A DNA stretch of 64,000 bases from Arthrobacter sp. SW1. Its GTDB lineage: Bacteria > Actinomycetota > Actinomycetes > Actinomycetales > Micrococcaceae. The position numbers were made by a program, and so were the translations under genes. The DNA is taken from NCBI RefSeq assembly GCF_001766675.1, contig NZ_MJLT01000001.1, positions 496,001-560,000 of the forward strand, given 5' to 3'. The notes beneath the pieces are model-generated. The model ran no database searches. It saw only the letters and a program-made list of their open reading frames with translations, and was not told the origin of the DNA. Positions 16,611 to 25,399 of this stretch are shown piece after piece; positions within the stretch are counted from its first letter, which is position 1; each line of letters opens with the position of its first letter.

Positions 16611-18182
16611 GTGAACGATGCAGAAACCACCCAAAATTCAGCTCAGCAGCCCTTGGAAGACCGCGTCAACAACCGGTCCCAGCGGCCCACCTCCGATGCC
16701 TTCAAGGCCTTCATGGCCAGCAACTGGGCGCCCGCCGCGCAGGTGACCCCCGCGCGCGACGCCGTCGCAGACCACGCCGCCGCCCGCCGTCGGGCCATCT
16801 CCGAAAAGTTCGCAGGCCTCCGCGTCGTCGTTCCTGCCGGTCCGCTGAAGGTCCGCTCGAACGACACCGATTACCGCTTCCGTCCGCATTCCGCATTCGC
16901 CCACCTCACCGGCCTGGGCCTGGACCACGAGCCCGACGCCGTGCTCATCCTGGAACCCGTCAAGGAGGGAACCGGCGACGACGGCGGCAACCACCGCGCC
17001 ACCCTGTACTTCCGCCCGCTGGCCGGCCGCGACACCGAACAGTTCTACGCCGACGCCCGCTCGGGTGAATTCTGGATCGGCCCCCGCCCCACCCTCGCCG
17101 AATTCGAAGCCCGCCTGGGCCTGCGCACCGCGCACATCGACGAACTCGAAGTCGCCATCACCAAGAACGTGGGCGCTCCGGAAATCGGCGGCATCGCGAT
17201 CCGCCTGGTCCGCAAGGTGGACGAGAACATCGACGCCCTGGTGGACACCGCCCGCTACAACACGGCCAAGGACCCGGAAAACCTGGACCTCGCCGAACTC
17301 GATGCCCTGGACGAGCAGCTCAGCGAAGCCCTCTCCGAGCTGCGCCTGCTCAAGGACGAGTGGGAAATCGAACAAATGAAGATCGCGGTCGCCGCCACCG
17401 TGGAAGGTTTCGCCGACGTCGTCCGCGCCCTGCCGCGCGCCCTCACCCACGAGCGTGGCGAACGCGTCGTGGAGGGTGCCTTCTTTGCCCGTGCCCGCGA
17501 GGAAGGCAACGAACTCGGCTACGACACCATCGCCGCCGCCGGCAACAACGCCACCGTGCTGCACTGGACCCGCAACAACGGCAAGGTCAACGCCGGTGAG
17601 CTGCTGCTCCTGGACGCCGGCGTGGAGGCCGAGTCCCTCTACACCGCGGACGTCACCCGCACCATCCCGGCCAACGGCACGTTCTCGGACGTGCAGCGCG
17701 AGGTCTACGAGGCCGTGCTGGACGCCGCCGACGCCGGTTTCGCCGCTGCCCGGCCGGGCGCGAAGTTCCGCGACATCCACGCCGCCGCCACCAAGGTACT
17801 GGCCGAGCGCCTTGCCGAGTGGGGCCTGCTGCCGGTCTCGGTCGAGGAAGCCATCAGCCCCGAGGGCCAGCAGCACCGCCGCTGGATGCCGCACGGCACC
17901 AGCCACCACCTGGGCCTGGACGTCCACGACTGCGCCCAGGCCAAGCGCGAACTGTACCTGGACGGCATCCTCACCGAAGGCATGGTCTTCACCATCGAGC
18001 CCGGCCTCTACTTCAAGAACGAGGACCTCGCCATTCCGGCCGAATACCGCGGCATCGGTGTGCGGATCGAGGACGACATCCTCATGACCGCCGACGGCCC
18101 CGTCAACCTGAGCGCCGCCCTGCCGCGCAAGGCGGACGACGTCGAGGCCTGGATGGCCGGCATCTACCAGGACGCCGAGTAA
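16611..18182 (+). CDS. Xaa-Pro aminopeptidase (aminopeptidase P family)
   Basis: Removes N-terminal residues that precede proline. The 523-residue M24-family enzyme has an N-terminal domain of about 240 residues. The pita-bread domain follows, with metal ligands in LLDAGVEAESLYTADVTR (two Asp), HGTSHHLGLDVHD (His), TIEPG (Glu) and GVRIEDD (Glu). Length and motif order match PepP. The GTG at 16611 follows AACATGGGAGC with a weak GGGAG site; it is used because the upstream frame reads into the divergent PHP promoter. Divergent from the PHP gene and closed by a strong terminator. Confidence 0.9.
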   Translation: MNDAETTQNSAQQPLEDRVNNRSQRPTSDAFKAFMASNWAPAAQVTPARDAVADHAAARRRAISEKFAGLRVVVPAGPLKVRSNDTDYRFRPHSAFAHLTGLGLDHEPDAVLILEPVKEGTGDDGGNHRATLYFRPLAGRDTEQFYADARSGEFWIGPRPTLAEFEARLGLRTAHIDELEVAITKNVGAPEIGGIAIRLVRKVDENIDALVDTARYNTAKDPENLDLAELDALDEQLSEALSELRLLKDEWEIEQMKIAVAATVEGFADVVRALPRALTHERGERVVEGAFFARAREEGNELGYDTIAAAGNNATVLHWTRNNGKVNAGELLLLDAGVEAESLYTADVTRTIPANGTFSDVQREVYEAVLDAADAGFAAARPGAKFRDIHAAATKVLAERLAEWGLLPVSVEEAISPEGQQHRRWMPHGTSHHLGLDVHDCAQAKRELYLDGILTEGMVFTIEPGLYFKNEDLAIPAEYRGIGVRIEDDILMTADGPVNLSAALPRKADDVEAWMAGIYQDAE

Positions 18183-18197
18183 CCAGCGCACGCATAA

Positions 18198-18235
18198 AGG
18201 AGGCGGTCACCGGAATTCCGGTGACCGCCTCCTTG
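18198..18235. terminator. Terminator: 38-bp perfect palindrome
   Basis: AAGGAGGCGGTCACCGGAA is followed directly by its complement, centred on GAATTC. As RNA the stem would be about 17 bp with an AAUU loop. It separates convergent pepP-like and stress-protein genes and should act in both directions. Confidence 0.85.
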
Positions 18236-18263
18236 GCGTTTGGGCGTGAATGCCCGACGGCGG

Positions 18264-19187
18264 CTACTGCACCTTGGGTGCGCCGCCATCCTCTGCGTCG
18301 TGCCCGCCGTCGCCGTGGTCCGGTTTGTCCGTTTCGGCAGGGCCGGCCGGCTGTGCCGGGTTGATCGGCTGCGTCGGGCTGATCGGCTGCGCTGGGGCGG
18401 CCTGCGCCTGGTCCACGCGGATGCCGTACTGCGGACGGCCGTCCGGCAGGTCCGGATAATGGGATGGCGCGGGGGCCGGAGCCTGCTGGGAAGGAGCAGC
18501 CTGGGGCTGCTGGGAAGGAGCTACGCCCTGCTCAGCACCCTGCTGCGTGCGCTGGCCGTAGGGATCCTGCCAGCCGGCCGGGCGTTCCGGCCCCTGCTGG
18601 TAGGGAGGCTGGTACGGCTGCTGGTAAGGCGGCGTCGGCTGCTGCGGGTGCTGGCCCTGCTGGTTGTATGGCTGCGGCGCGCCGGCGGCCTGGGCCGGGT
18701 TCATCGGCAGTTGGTGCAGCAGGCGGCGGGCTTCCTGCGCGGCTTCGTAGGCCACGATCACGTCGTAGTTGCTGGCAACGACTTGGCTGGTGGAGGTGAA
18801 GTCCCGCTTGCCGCGCTGCATGGCGTAGGTGACGATTCCGAACAGCATGAAGAACGCCGCACCCATCAGCACCGAGGTGATGATGGAGAACGCTCCGCCG
18901 GTGGGCGAGAAGAAGGACAGCATGACACCCACGAACAGGCCGAACCACATGCCGCTCAAGGCCCCGGACAGTGCCACCCGCGGGTAGCTCAGGCGCCCGG
19001 TGACCCGCTCAACCATTTTCAGCTCGTTGCCCACGATCGAGACAAGCTGCACGGGGAACTGCTGGTCCGCCAGGTAGTCCACCGCCTTCTGGGCATCAAG
19101 ATACGAGGTGTAGGAGCCCACGGTGTCGCCTTGGGGGACGCTGCGGGATTCCTCCGTTGCCTTGGGTGCGCCGAAAATGTTTGCCAT
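18264..19187 (-). CDS. General stress protein-like membrane protein with Pro/Gln-rich tail
   Basis: A 307-residue protein. The first 60 residues (SYTSYLDAQKAVDYLADQQFPVQLVSIVGNEL) resemble the small YflT-like stress domain. Two membrane segments follow (about 75-95 and 98-120). After residue 175 the tail is Gln/Pro/Tyr-rich with repeats such as PYQQPYQPPYQQ and PTQPINPAQP, and is probably disordered in the cytoplasm. It is divergent from the MgtE-like gene by 76 bases. A CAGAAT hexamer lies 6 bases before the ATG. Function is inferred from domain resemblance only. Confidence 0.7.
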   Translation of the reverse strand: MANIFGAPKATEESRSVPQGDTVGSYTSYLDAQKAVDYLADQQFPVQLVSIVGNELKMVERVTGRLSYPRVALSGALSGMWFGLFVGVMLSFFSPTGGAFSIITSVLMGAAFFMLFGIVTYAMQRGKRDFTSTSQVVASNYDVIVAYEAAQEARRLLHQLPMNPAQAAGAPQPYNQQGQHPQQPTPPYQQPYQPPYQQGPERPAGWQDPYGQRTQQGAEQGVAPSQQPQAAPSQQAPAPAPSHYPDLPDGRPQYGIRVDQAQAAPAQPISPTQPINPAQPAGPAETDKPDHGDGGHDAEDGGAPKVQ

Positions 19188-19251
19188 AGCCCCATTCTGT
19201 CCCATGCACATGTGCGTCGGCTGAAATTCAGCTAAAAGAGAGCAGACTCGG

Positions 19252-19257
19252 TAGCCT
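19252..19257 (+). promoter_or_regulatory. Putative -10 hexamer of the MgtE-like gene
   Basis: TAGCCT ends exactly 6 bases before the ATG at 19264. No Shine-Dalgarno is present, consistent with leaderless transcription. Confidence 0.4.
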
Positions 19258-19263
19258 GTAGAG

Positions 19264-20547
19264 ATGAGCACACAACCTTCCCGCGTCTTTGTCGCGCGCC
19301 TGCTCGGCCTCGACGTTTTCGACCCCTTGGGCGATCGTCTTGGCCGGCTGCGCGACGTCGTCGTGCTCTCGCGCGGAACCCGCGGAGCCCCCCACGTGGT
19401 GGGCATCGTCGTCGAGGTTCCTGGGAAGAAGCGCGTCTTCGTCCCGATGACCCGCATCACCTCGATCGACCAGACCCAGATCATCTGCACGGGCCTCGTC
19501 AACCTGCGCCGCTTCGAACAGCGAGGCGCCGAAACCCTGGTGGTTGCCGAAATGTTCGACCGCCGCGTCACGCTAGCCGACGGCAGCGGCGACGCCACCA
19601 TCGAGGACATCGCCATGGACCAGCACCGCTCCAAGGACTGGTTCGTCAGCAAGCTCTTCGTGCGCCGCGGGCACTCGCTCTCCCCGCTCAGCCGGCTGCG
19701 CCGCAACGAAACCATGATCATCGACTGGGCGGACGCCCAGCAGGGCGCACGCACCGAGCCGCAGGCCGCCACCCAGTTCGTGGCCACCCACGAAGACCTC
19801 AAGCCGGCCGACTTCGCCGAAGCCCTCCAGGAAATGAGCGACAAGCGCCGCCTCGAGGTGGCCAGCGAACTCCAGGATGAGCGCCTGGCCGATGTCCTCC
19901 AGGAGCTCCCGGAAGACGACCAGGTGGAAATCCTCTCCGCCCTCGACGTCGAACGCGCCGCCGACGTCCTGGAAGAGATGGACCCGGACGACGCCGCCGA
20001 CCTCCTGGCCGAGCTCCCCTCCGCCCAGGCGGAAGAGCTGCTCCAGCTCATGGAACCTGACGAAGCCGAGGACGTCCGCCGCCTGCTCGAATACGACGAA
20101 GACACCGCCGGCGGCCTCATGACCCCCGTGCCGGTGATCCTTCCCCCGGAAGCCACCGTCGCCGAGGCACTGGCGCACGTACGCCGCGAGGAGCTCTCCC
20201 CCGCGCTGGCCTCCGCGATCTTCATTACCCGCCCGCCGCTGGAGACGCCCACGGGCCGCTTCCTCGGCGTCGTGCACATCCAGCAGTTGCTGCGCTTCCC
20301 GCCGCCGGAACCGCTCGGCAACCTGGTGGACAAGAACCTGGAGCCCCTGTCGGACCACGCGCACATCAGCGAAGTCGCCAGGACCCTGGCCACCTATGAC
20401 CTCAATTCCCTTCCGGTCGTTGACGACGCCGGCCGCCTCGTGGGGGCGGTGACTGTTGATGACGTGCTGGATCACCTGTTGCCTGATGACTGGCGCGCCC
20501 ATGAGGATGACGCCCCCGTAAAGAAGCTTGGAGGCCGGATTGGCTGA
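19264..20547 (+). CDS. MgtE-like PRC-barrel/CBS protein lacking the membrane domain
   Basis: A 427-residue soluble protein. Residues 1-75 form a PRC-barrel-like region (DPLGDRLGRLRDVVVL). Residues about 165-265 are the acidic MgtE N-domain with repeats such as RLADVLQELPEDDQVEIL and DPDDAADLLAELP. Residues 270-420 are a CBS pair (GLMTPVPVILPPEATVAEAL, ... NSLPVVDDAGRLVGAVTVDDVLDHL). The five transmembrane helices of the MgtE magnesium channel are absent, so it is not itself a channel. It may sense magnesium or nucleotide and act on a partner. A homologous arrangement exists in mycobacteria beside DUF1003 and Mrp. Overlaps the next gene by 8 bases. Confidence 0.85.
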   Translation: MSTQPSRVFVARLLGLDVFDPLGDRLGRLRDVVVLSRGTRGAPHVVGIVVEVPGKKRVFVPMTRITSIDQTQIICTGLVNLRRFEQRGAETLVVAEMFDRRVTLADGSGDATIEDIAMDQHRSKDWFVSKLFVRRGHSLSPLSRLRRNETMIIDWADAQQGARTEPQAATQFVATHEDLKPADFAEALQEMSDKRRLEVASELQDERLADVLQELPEDDQVEILSALDVERAADVLEEMDPDDAADLLAELPSAQAEELLQLMEPDEAEDVRRLLEYDEDTAGGLMTPVPVILPPEATVAEALAHVRREELSPALASAIFITRPPLETPTGRFLGVVHIQQLLRFPPPEPLGNLVDKNLEPLSDHAHISEVARTLATYDLNSLPVVDDAGRLVGAVTVDDVLDHLLPDDWRAHEDDAPVKKLGGRIG

Positions 20548-21229
20548 CAACACACCGCCCAAGCCCGGCACGCGCAGCAGCAAGCTGCCCTCGTTCGGCG
20601 GACTCGACACTCCGCTGAGCGGCCGCAAACGGATCTTCCCCAAGCTCTCCCCCAACCCGGACGCCTTCGGCAACGCCACCGAAGGCTTCGCCCGGTTCAT
20701 GGGCACGCCGCAGTTCCTGGTCTACATGACCATCTTCTGTGTGGCCTGGCTGGGCTGGAACAGCTTCGCGCCCAAGGAGTGGCAGTTCGACTCCCAGGAC
20801 CTCGGCTTCACCCTGCTGACCCTGATGCTCTCCCTGCAGGCCTCCTACGCGGCTCCGCTGCTGCTGCTTGCCCAGAACCGGCAGGATGACCGGGACCGTG
20901 TCTCGCTGCAGCAGGACCGCCAGCAGGCGGCACGCAACCTTGCGGACACCGAATACCTGACCCGCGAGCTGGCGTCCCTGCGCATCACGCTGCGGGAAGT
21001 CGCCACCCGCGACTACGTCCGCGCCGAGCTGCGCTCCATGCTGGAAGACCTCCTCGAAGCGCAGGAGGAACTGCGCGCGAACGACGCCTCGGACAACGGC
21101 GACGGCGAAACCCCGCGTGAGAAGGTCAAGGAGAAACTCAAGGAAAAGCGGGACAAGCAGCGCAATCCGCGCACCCAGCAGATCCCCAAGGTCCGCCCTC
21201 CGCAGAACCAGCCCGAAAGCCGCAACTGA
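20540..21229 (+). CDS. DUF1003 membrane protein
   Basis: A 229-residue protein with two adjacent membrane segments (about residues 56-74 and 85-110), linked by NSFAPKEWQFDSQ, the DUF1003 pattern. A charged, coiled-coil-like tail (QDDRDRVSLQQDRQQ, then KVKEKLKEKRDKQ) follows. The TTG start at 20540 is preceded by GGAGG 5 bases upstream and overlaps the end of the MgtE-like gene, so translation is coupled. The close link with MgtE-like and Mrp genes suggests a shared membrane or metal function, but none is demonstrated by sequence. Confidence 0.8.
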   Translation: MADNTPPKPGTRSSKLPSFGGLDTPLSGRKRIFPKLSPNPDAFGNATEGFARFMGTPQFLVYMTIFCVAWLGWNSFAPKEWQFDSQDLGFTLLTLMLSLQASYAAPLLLLAQNRQDDRDRVSLQQDRQQAARNLADTEYLTRELASLRITLREVATRDYVRAELRSMLEDLLEAQEELRANDASDNGDGETPREKVKEKLKEKRDKQRNPRTQQIPKVRPPQNQPESRN

Positions 21230-21233
21230 ACGT

Positions 21234-22361
21234 ATGAGCTCCCCATCACCAGAGGCGCTCGACGCCGCCCTGGCCACCGTCATCGACCCCGAACTGCGCC
21301 GCCCCATCACCGAACTCGGCATGGTCGATTCCGTCTCCGCGGACTCCGCGGGGACCGTCCACGTCGCGGTGCTGCTGACGATCGCAGGCTGCCCCTTGCG
21401 GGACACCATCACGGCCGACGCCACCGCTGCCCTCTCAAGGGTGCCCGGCGTCACCGGCGTCGAGGTTGAGCTCAAGGTCATGGACCAGGCCCAGCGCGAC
21501 GCCCTCAAGGAACGGCTGCGCGGCCCTGGCGGCCAGCGCGGCATTCCGTTCAACCAGCCGGGTTCCCTCACCAAGGTCTATGCCGTGGCCAGCGGCAAGG
21601 GCGGGGTCGGCAAGTCCTCCGTCACCGTCAACCTCGCCTGTGCGCTGGCGGAGCGCGGCCTGCGCGTGGGCATCGTTGACGCGGACGTCCATGGCTTCTC
21701 CGTGCCCGCTCTCATGGGCATCACGCAGCCGCCCACCCGCGTTGACGACATGATCCTGCCCCCGGTGGCGTACGGCGTGAAGGTGATCTCGATCGGCATG
21801 TTCGTCGAGGGCAACAAGCCCGTGGCCTGGCGTGGCCCCATGCTGCACCGGGCCCTCGAACAGTTCCTCACGGACGTCTACTTCGGGGATCTCGATGTCC
21901 TCTTCCTCGACCTCCCGCCCGGCACCGGGGATATCGCGATCTCGGTCGCGCAGCTGTTGCCCGGCGCGGAGATCCTGGTGGTCACCACCCCGCAGGCAGC
22001 AGCAGCGGAAGTCGCCGAACGTGCCGGCACCATAGCCGCGCAAACGGGCCAGAAGGTGGCCGGCGTGGTGGAGAACATGTCGTTCCTGGAAATGCCCGAC
22101 GGCGGCAGGATGGAACTGTTCGGAAGCGGCGGCGGCGAGCTGCTCGCCAAGCGGCTGGGCGCCGTCGTCAGCAGCGACGTTCCGTTGCTGGGACAGATCC
22201 CGCTGGACATCAGGCTCCGCGAAGGCGGGGACGCCGGCCGCCCGGTGGTGCTGGCGGCTCCGGAAACGGCAGCAGCACAGGCGCTGCAGGGCATCGCGGG
22301 CAGGATCCTCGCAAAGCCGCGCGGGCTGGCGGGCATGCCGCTGGGAATCCAGCCCCGCTGA
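21234..22361 (+). CDS. mrp: Mrp/NBP35-family P-loop ATPase, iron-sulfur carrier
   Basis: A 375-residue protein with an N-terminal MIP18 (DUF59) domain (VIDPELRRPITELGMV, residues 17-31). A deviant Walker A loop SGKGGVGKSS is at about 120-129, with GDIAISVAQL and VENMSF further on. Family members bind and transfer Fe-S clusters or act in their assembly. The usual CxxC pair near the C-terminus is not present, which weakens a direct carrier role. The ATG is 4 bases after the DUF1003 stop. It converges with tatB; a short GC-rich hairpin of about 6 bp (22365-22380) is the only terminator-like element. Confidence 0.88.
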   Translation: MSSPSPEALDAALATVIDPELRRPITELGMVDSVSADSAGTVHVAVLLTIAGCPLRDTITADATAALSRVPGVTGVEVELKVMDQAQRDALKERLRGPGGQRGIPFNQPGSLTKVYAVASGKGGVGKSSVTVNLACALAERGLRVGIVDADVHGFSVPALMGITQPPTRVDDMILPPVAYGVKVISIGMFVEGNKPVAWRGPMLHRALEQFLTDVYFGDLDVLFLDLPPGTGDIAISVAQLLPGAEILVVTTPQAAAAEVAERAGTIAAQTGQKVAGVVENMSFLEMPDGGRMELFGSGGGELLAKRLGAVVSSDVPLLGQIPLDIRLREGGDAGRPVVLAAPETAAAQALQGIAGRILAKPRGLAGMPLGIQPR

Positions 22362-22392
22362 CCGGGCTGCCCCGGCAGCCGGCTACGTCCGC

Positions 22393-22782
22393 TTAGGTGG
22401 CTTCGCTGTCGAAGGGGGCGACTTCGCCCTCCTCCAGGCGTTCCACCACGCGGGCGGGCGGCGGAGCAGGGGCCTCGACGGCCGCGGTTGCCACGGCGGC
22501 CGGGGCGCCGGCACTGACGGCCTTCGTGTCGTCGTCGAGCAGTGCTTCCTTGATGATGCGCCGTGGATCGTACTGGCGGGGATCGTACTTCTTCCAGTCG
22601 ACATCGTCGATGTCGATGCCCACTTCTTCCTTGATCTGTTCGCGCGCACCGGAGGCCATCCGGCGGACTTCCTTGACCAGGTTCGCCAGTTTCTGGGTGT
22701 ATTCGGGCAAACGGCTGGGGCCGATCACAAGCACACCGATGATCAGCAGGAGCAGGAACTCCGGGCCATTGATTCCAAACAC
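22393..22782 (-). CDS. tatB: Sec-independent protein translocase subunit TatB
   Basis: A 129-residue protein. It begins FGINGPEFLLLLIIGVLVIGP, the single membrane helix with the conserved Glu and the FGP/GPSRLPE hinge, followed by an amphipathic helix (LPEYTQKLANLVKEVRRM). A charged tail comes next. That is the TatB/TatA pattern; length, the PEF motif and location after the sigma/anti-sigma pair favour TatB, as in mycobacteria. The GTG start at 22782 gives this N-terminus. It is 55 bases downstream of the anti-sigma gene on the same strand. Confidence 0.88.
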   Translation of the reverse strand: MFGINGPEFLLLLIIGVLVIGPSRLPEYTQKLANLVKEVRRMASGAREQIKEEVGIDIDDVDWKKYDPRQYDPRRIIKEALLDDDTKAVSAGAPAAVATAAVEAPAPPPARVVERLEEGEVAPFDSEAT

Positions 22783-22837
22783 GCTTCGAAGATTACCTTG
22801 TCCGTTGCCCTGTCTTGAAACCGGCCCGGATGGCCGC

Positions 22838-23716
22838 TCAGAATCCTGCCAGGTTCGCCAGGCTGCGCAGTCCGCGGCGGATGCGGTCCTGCCAATTGCC
22901 GGCTGTTTCCTCGGCGGCGGGAAGCAGGGAATCGCCGGCCGCCATGAGCTCCGGAACGGCGTCGTCAGCGCGTTCGGCAGGCAGGTCGGAGGCATAGCTC
23001 AGCCGGGCCACGGACGAACGGTACACGGCCTGCCAGCGGGTTCCCTGGCTGACGGAGAGCCATGCCCCGGACGTGGCGTCCCCGGGAAGGTGCTGTTCCA
23101 CCAGGGTGGCGTGGTGGGTGCCGTCGCTCAGTTCCAGTTCCACGGCCGGGTTCCCGTCCTGCATGGTGGCCCGGGCGGAAACCACGCGGAAGCCCATGCC
23201 GGAGAGTTCCGGGCAGGCCCAGCCTTTGTTGCGGAGTTCTTCGAGTTGCGCGGCACTCAGTATTACGCCGTCCGGGTCCGCTGCTGCCCTGCTGTCCACG
23301 GAGAGCGCACTTTCAAAGGGCGCGCCGGCCAGGCTCCGCACGTCGCGCCCTGAGCCGGCTGCGGCGGGCTCCGGCTCGCCTCCGACGACGTATGCGGCAG
23401 CAGCCAAGGCACCGGCACTGACAAGCAGGCCTCCGGCGGCAATTCCGGTGGTGCGCAGGACCATCGCGGCGCGGCCACGGCTCGCGGTTTCCACGCCGAA
23501 GTCGCTGGATTCGGCAATGCTTCGCGTTTGCGCGATCAGCCGCGCGGTGAGTTCCTGGCTGGCCTCGGGCACGCTTGCCTTCCGCAGCCGCTCCAGGTAC
23601 TGCCGTTCGCGCAGCACCTCCGCCTGGCAGTCCGCGCAATGCTTGAGGTGTTCCGGCGTCCGCTTATGCCGCAGGCCGCGGCCCAGCGCAGCCTGCCGCC
23701 CGTTCAGCAAACCCAT
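22838..23716 (-). CDS. Anti-sigma factor with zinc (ZAS) motif and membrane helix
   Basis: A 292-residue protein with the zinc anti-sigma motif H-x3-C-x2-C in PEHLKHCADC (His23, Cys27, Cys30). A membrane segment at about residues 95-120 and an extracytoplasmic domain of about 170 residues follow. It should hold the adjacent ECF sigma factor inactive and release it on redox or envelope stress. The ATG is 7 bases after the sigma gene stop with GAGG five bases upstream, so the pair are coupled. Mycobacterial RseA is shorter and without this long outer domain. No protease gene (htrA) separates it from tatB here. Confidence 0.85.
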   Translation of the reverse strand: MGLLNGRQAALGRGLRHKRTPEHLKHCADCQAEVLRERQYLERLRKASVPEASQELTARLIAQTRSIAESSDFGVETASRGRAAMVLRTTGIAAGGLLVSAGALAAAAYVVGGEPEPAAAGSGRDVRSLAGAPFESALSVDSRAAADPDGVILSAAQLEELRNKGWACPELSGMGFRVVSARATMQDGNPAVELELSDGTHHATLVEQHLPGDATSGAWLSVSQGTRWQAVYRSSVARLSYASDLPAERADDAVPELMAAGDSLLPAAEETAGNWQDRIRRGLRSLANLAGF

Positions 23717-23723
23717 GGCAACC

Positions 23724-24362
23724 TCAATGCAGGCCGGCGATCCGGGGCATCTTGAGCCGTGGCGTGCGGGCCTTGGCGGGGCGGGGATCCCGGTGGGCAA
23801 GCTTCTCGCGCAGCATGGTCCGCCCGCGGTGGATACGGGAACGCACGGTGCCGAGCTTGACGCCAAGCGCTTCGGCGACCTCGTCGTAAGAGAGGCCTTC
23901 CAGATCGCAAAGCACGACGGCGGCCCGGAAGTCCGGCGGCAGTTCTTCCAGCGCGCGCTGGACGTCGAGGTCCAGGTTGTTCAGCTCAAAGCTCTGTTCC
24001 GGGCCGGGTTCCTGGCCGGGAAGCCGGGATTCGGCGTCTTCTGCCAAGGCGTCGAAGCGGATCCGGCTCTTGCGGCGCGCCTGGTCGAGGAAAAGGTTGG
24101 TGGTGATCCGGTGGAGCCAGCCGTCCAGGGTTCCCGGCTTGAAGTTCTCCAAGGAACGGAACACGCGGACGAAGACCTCCTGGGTGAGGTCCTCGGCGTC
24201 GAACTTGTTTCCGGTCAACCTGTAGGCAAGGCGGAATACCTTGGCGGAGTGGTTCTCGACCACTTCTTCCCAACTGGGCGTGACCCATTCGGTGGTCGTC
24301 TGAGCTGCGCCCGTGGCGTCCACGGTTGTTGCACGGGATGGCGCAGCAAGTGATGCCGGCAT
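23724..24362 (-). CDS. sigE: ECF RNA polymerase sigma factor, SigE-like
   Basis: A 212-residue ECF sigma factor. Region 2 reads [30 protein letters not shown] (with the DLTQE block for core binding). The region 4 helix-turn-helix reads [25 protein letters not shown]. The ATG at 24362 is preferred because AGGGGAG lies 7 bases before it; an upstream GTG/ATG pair at 24392/24389 is possible and would add ten basic residues. Downstream are its anti-sigma factor and tatB, and the divergent gene is an O-methyltransferase, the same order as around mycobacterial sigE. Likely controls envelope stress genes. Confidence 0.9.
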   Translation of the reverse strand: MPASLAAPSRATTVDATGAAQTTTEWVTPSWEEVVENHSAKVFRLAYRLTGNKFDAEDLTQEVFVRVFRSLENFKPGTLDGWLHRITTNLFLDQARRKSRIRFDALAEDAESRLPGQEPGPEQSFELNNLDLDVQRALEELPPDFRAAVVLCDLEGLSYDEVAEALGVKLGTVRSRIHRGRTMLREKLAHRDPRPAKARTPRLKMPRIAGLH

Positions 24363-24527
24363 CGTCCGCTCCCCTCGCACCCTTTTCATCACCCGGTGCT
24401 ATGGTGCCGCCATCTCCTGGATGGCCGGACACATATCATCGCAGGATTGTCTGGGAGTTTCCTGACCGCCCTCGGCTGTAGGCTTGGATGGACATTCCCC
24501 CTCCTTTGCCCGGAAAGCGAACCCTCC

Positions 24528-25160
24528 ATGAGCGCCGACAAGTCAAGCAGCTGGTCCTATGCGGAAGATTTTCCTGCCGAGGACGAGGTGTTGCTTCGCG
24601 CCCGGGAACGCTCCTTCGAGCTCGGCGTCACGGCGGTGAGTGCCGGCGTCGGCGCGATGCTCACGGTGCTCGCTGCGGCGTCGAAGGCACAGACCGTGGT
24701 GGAAGTGGGTTCAGGCGCCGGCGTTTCGGGTGTCTGCCTGCTGCGGGGCTTGGGTCCGCAGGGCGTCCTGACGACGATCGACACGGACGTCGAACACCTC
24801 AAGGCGGCCCGTGAAGCATTCCTTGAGTCCGGAAGCCCGGCGAACCGCACCCGCACCATTTCCGGCCGCGCCGCGGATGTCCTTCCGCGCCTGACCGACT
24901 CCGCCTATGACCTGGTGTTCATCGACGCCGACAAGCCGAACTTCCCGGTCTACGTGGAGCAGGCCGTGCGCCTCCTCAAGCGCGGCGGCACCCTGGTGGT
25001 CAATGACGCCCTGGACAAGGACCGCGTCTCCAATCCGGCCGCCCGGGAAGCTACCACGGTCACCCTCCGCCAGATCGGCAAGGCGATCCGCGACGACGAC
25101 CGGCTCGCCGCGGCGATGCTGCCCACCGGCGACGGCCTGCTGGTCGCGGTGAAGAAATAG
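24528..25160 (+). CDS. SAM-dependent O-methyltransferase (class I)
   Basis: A 210-residue protein of the catechol/caffeoyl-CoA O-methyltransferase family. The cofactor motif reads VVEVGSGAGVSGVCLLRGL. DLVFIDADKPNFPVYVEQAV carries the metal-binding acidic residues, and LVVNDALDKDRV the second metal site. Its substrate is unknown. The ATG at 24528 has no strong Shine-Dalgarno, and the 165 bases back to sigE serve as divergent promoters. The same methyltransferase-sigE pair is found in mycobacteria. Confidence 0.85.
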   Translation: MSADKSSSWSYAEDFPAEDEVLLRARERSFELGVTAVSAGVGAMLTVLAAASKAQTVVEVGSGAGVSGVCLLRGLGPQGVLTTIDTDVEHLKAAREAFLESGSPANRTRTISGRAADVLPRLTDSAYDLVFIDADKPNFPVYVEQAVRLLKRGGTLVVNDALDKDRVSNPAAREATTVTLRQIGKAIRDDDRLAAAMLPTGDGLLVAVKK

Positions 25161-25191
25161 CCGCCTCAACAGAACATCGCTTAAACGAAAC

Positions 25192-25220
25192 AGGGCCCCG
25201 GCGTCTTCCGCCGGGGCCCT
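25192..25220. terminator. Terminator between methyltransferase and DUF3117 genes
   Basis: Perfect 12-bp stem, AGGGCCCCGGCG and CGCCGGGGCCCT, with a TCTTC loop followed by TTCT. It lies between convergent genes. Confidence 0.85.
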
Positions 25221-25231
25221 TTCTGCAAAAA

Positions 25232-25399
25232 CTACTCGGTAACGCCGACCAGGCATTCCTTGAGGTTCGCCGCTTCCGCTGCGTTGAGCTCGACAACAAG
25301 CCGTCCTCCGCCTTCGAGCGGCACACGCATGATCAGGCTGCGGCCTTCTTTGGTTACTTCCATAGGGCCGTCGCCTGTACGTGGTTTCATAGCCGCCAT
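25232..25399 (-). CDS. DUF3117 small protein
   Basis: A 55-residue protein, MAAMKPRTGDGPMEVTKEGR ... VVELNAAEAANLKECLVG, matching the length and opening of DUF3117, a near-universal actinobacterial protein of unknown role. The AGGGGA Shine-Dalgarno lies 8 bases upstream of the ATG. A single cysteine sits close to the C-terminus. It stands alone on the minus strand; the 228 bases upstream to the mannosyltransferase gene hold its promoter and an AT-richer stretch (25550-25600) with no other feature. Confidence 0.82.
   Translation of the reverse strand: MAAMKPRTGDGPMEVTKEGRSLIMRVPLEGGGRLVVELNAAEAANLKECLVGVTE

Noticed and set aside
18198..18235. 38-bp palindrome as an operator or attachment site
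   Set aside because: It lies between two convergent stops and has a short T-run, so a bidirectional terminator explains it.
22362..22392. Hairpin GGCTGCC-CC-GGCAGCC between mrp and tatB as a terminator
   Set aside because: The 2-base loop leaves only about 6 usable pairs and there is no T-tract. Kept as a remark in the mrp entry.
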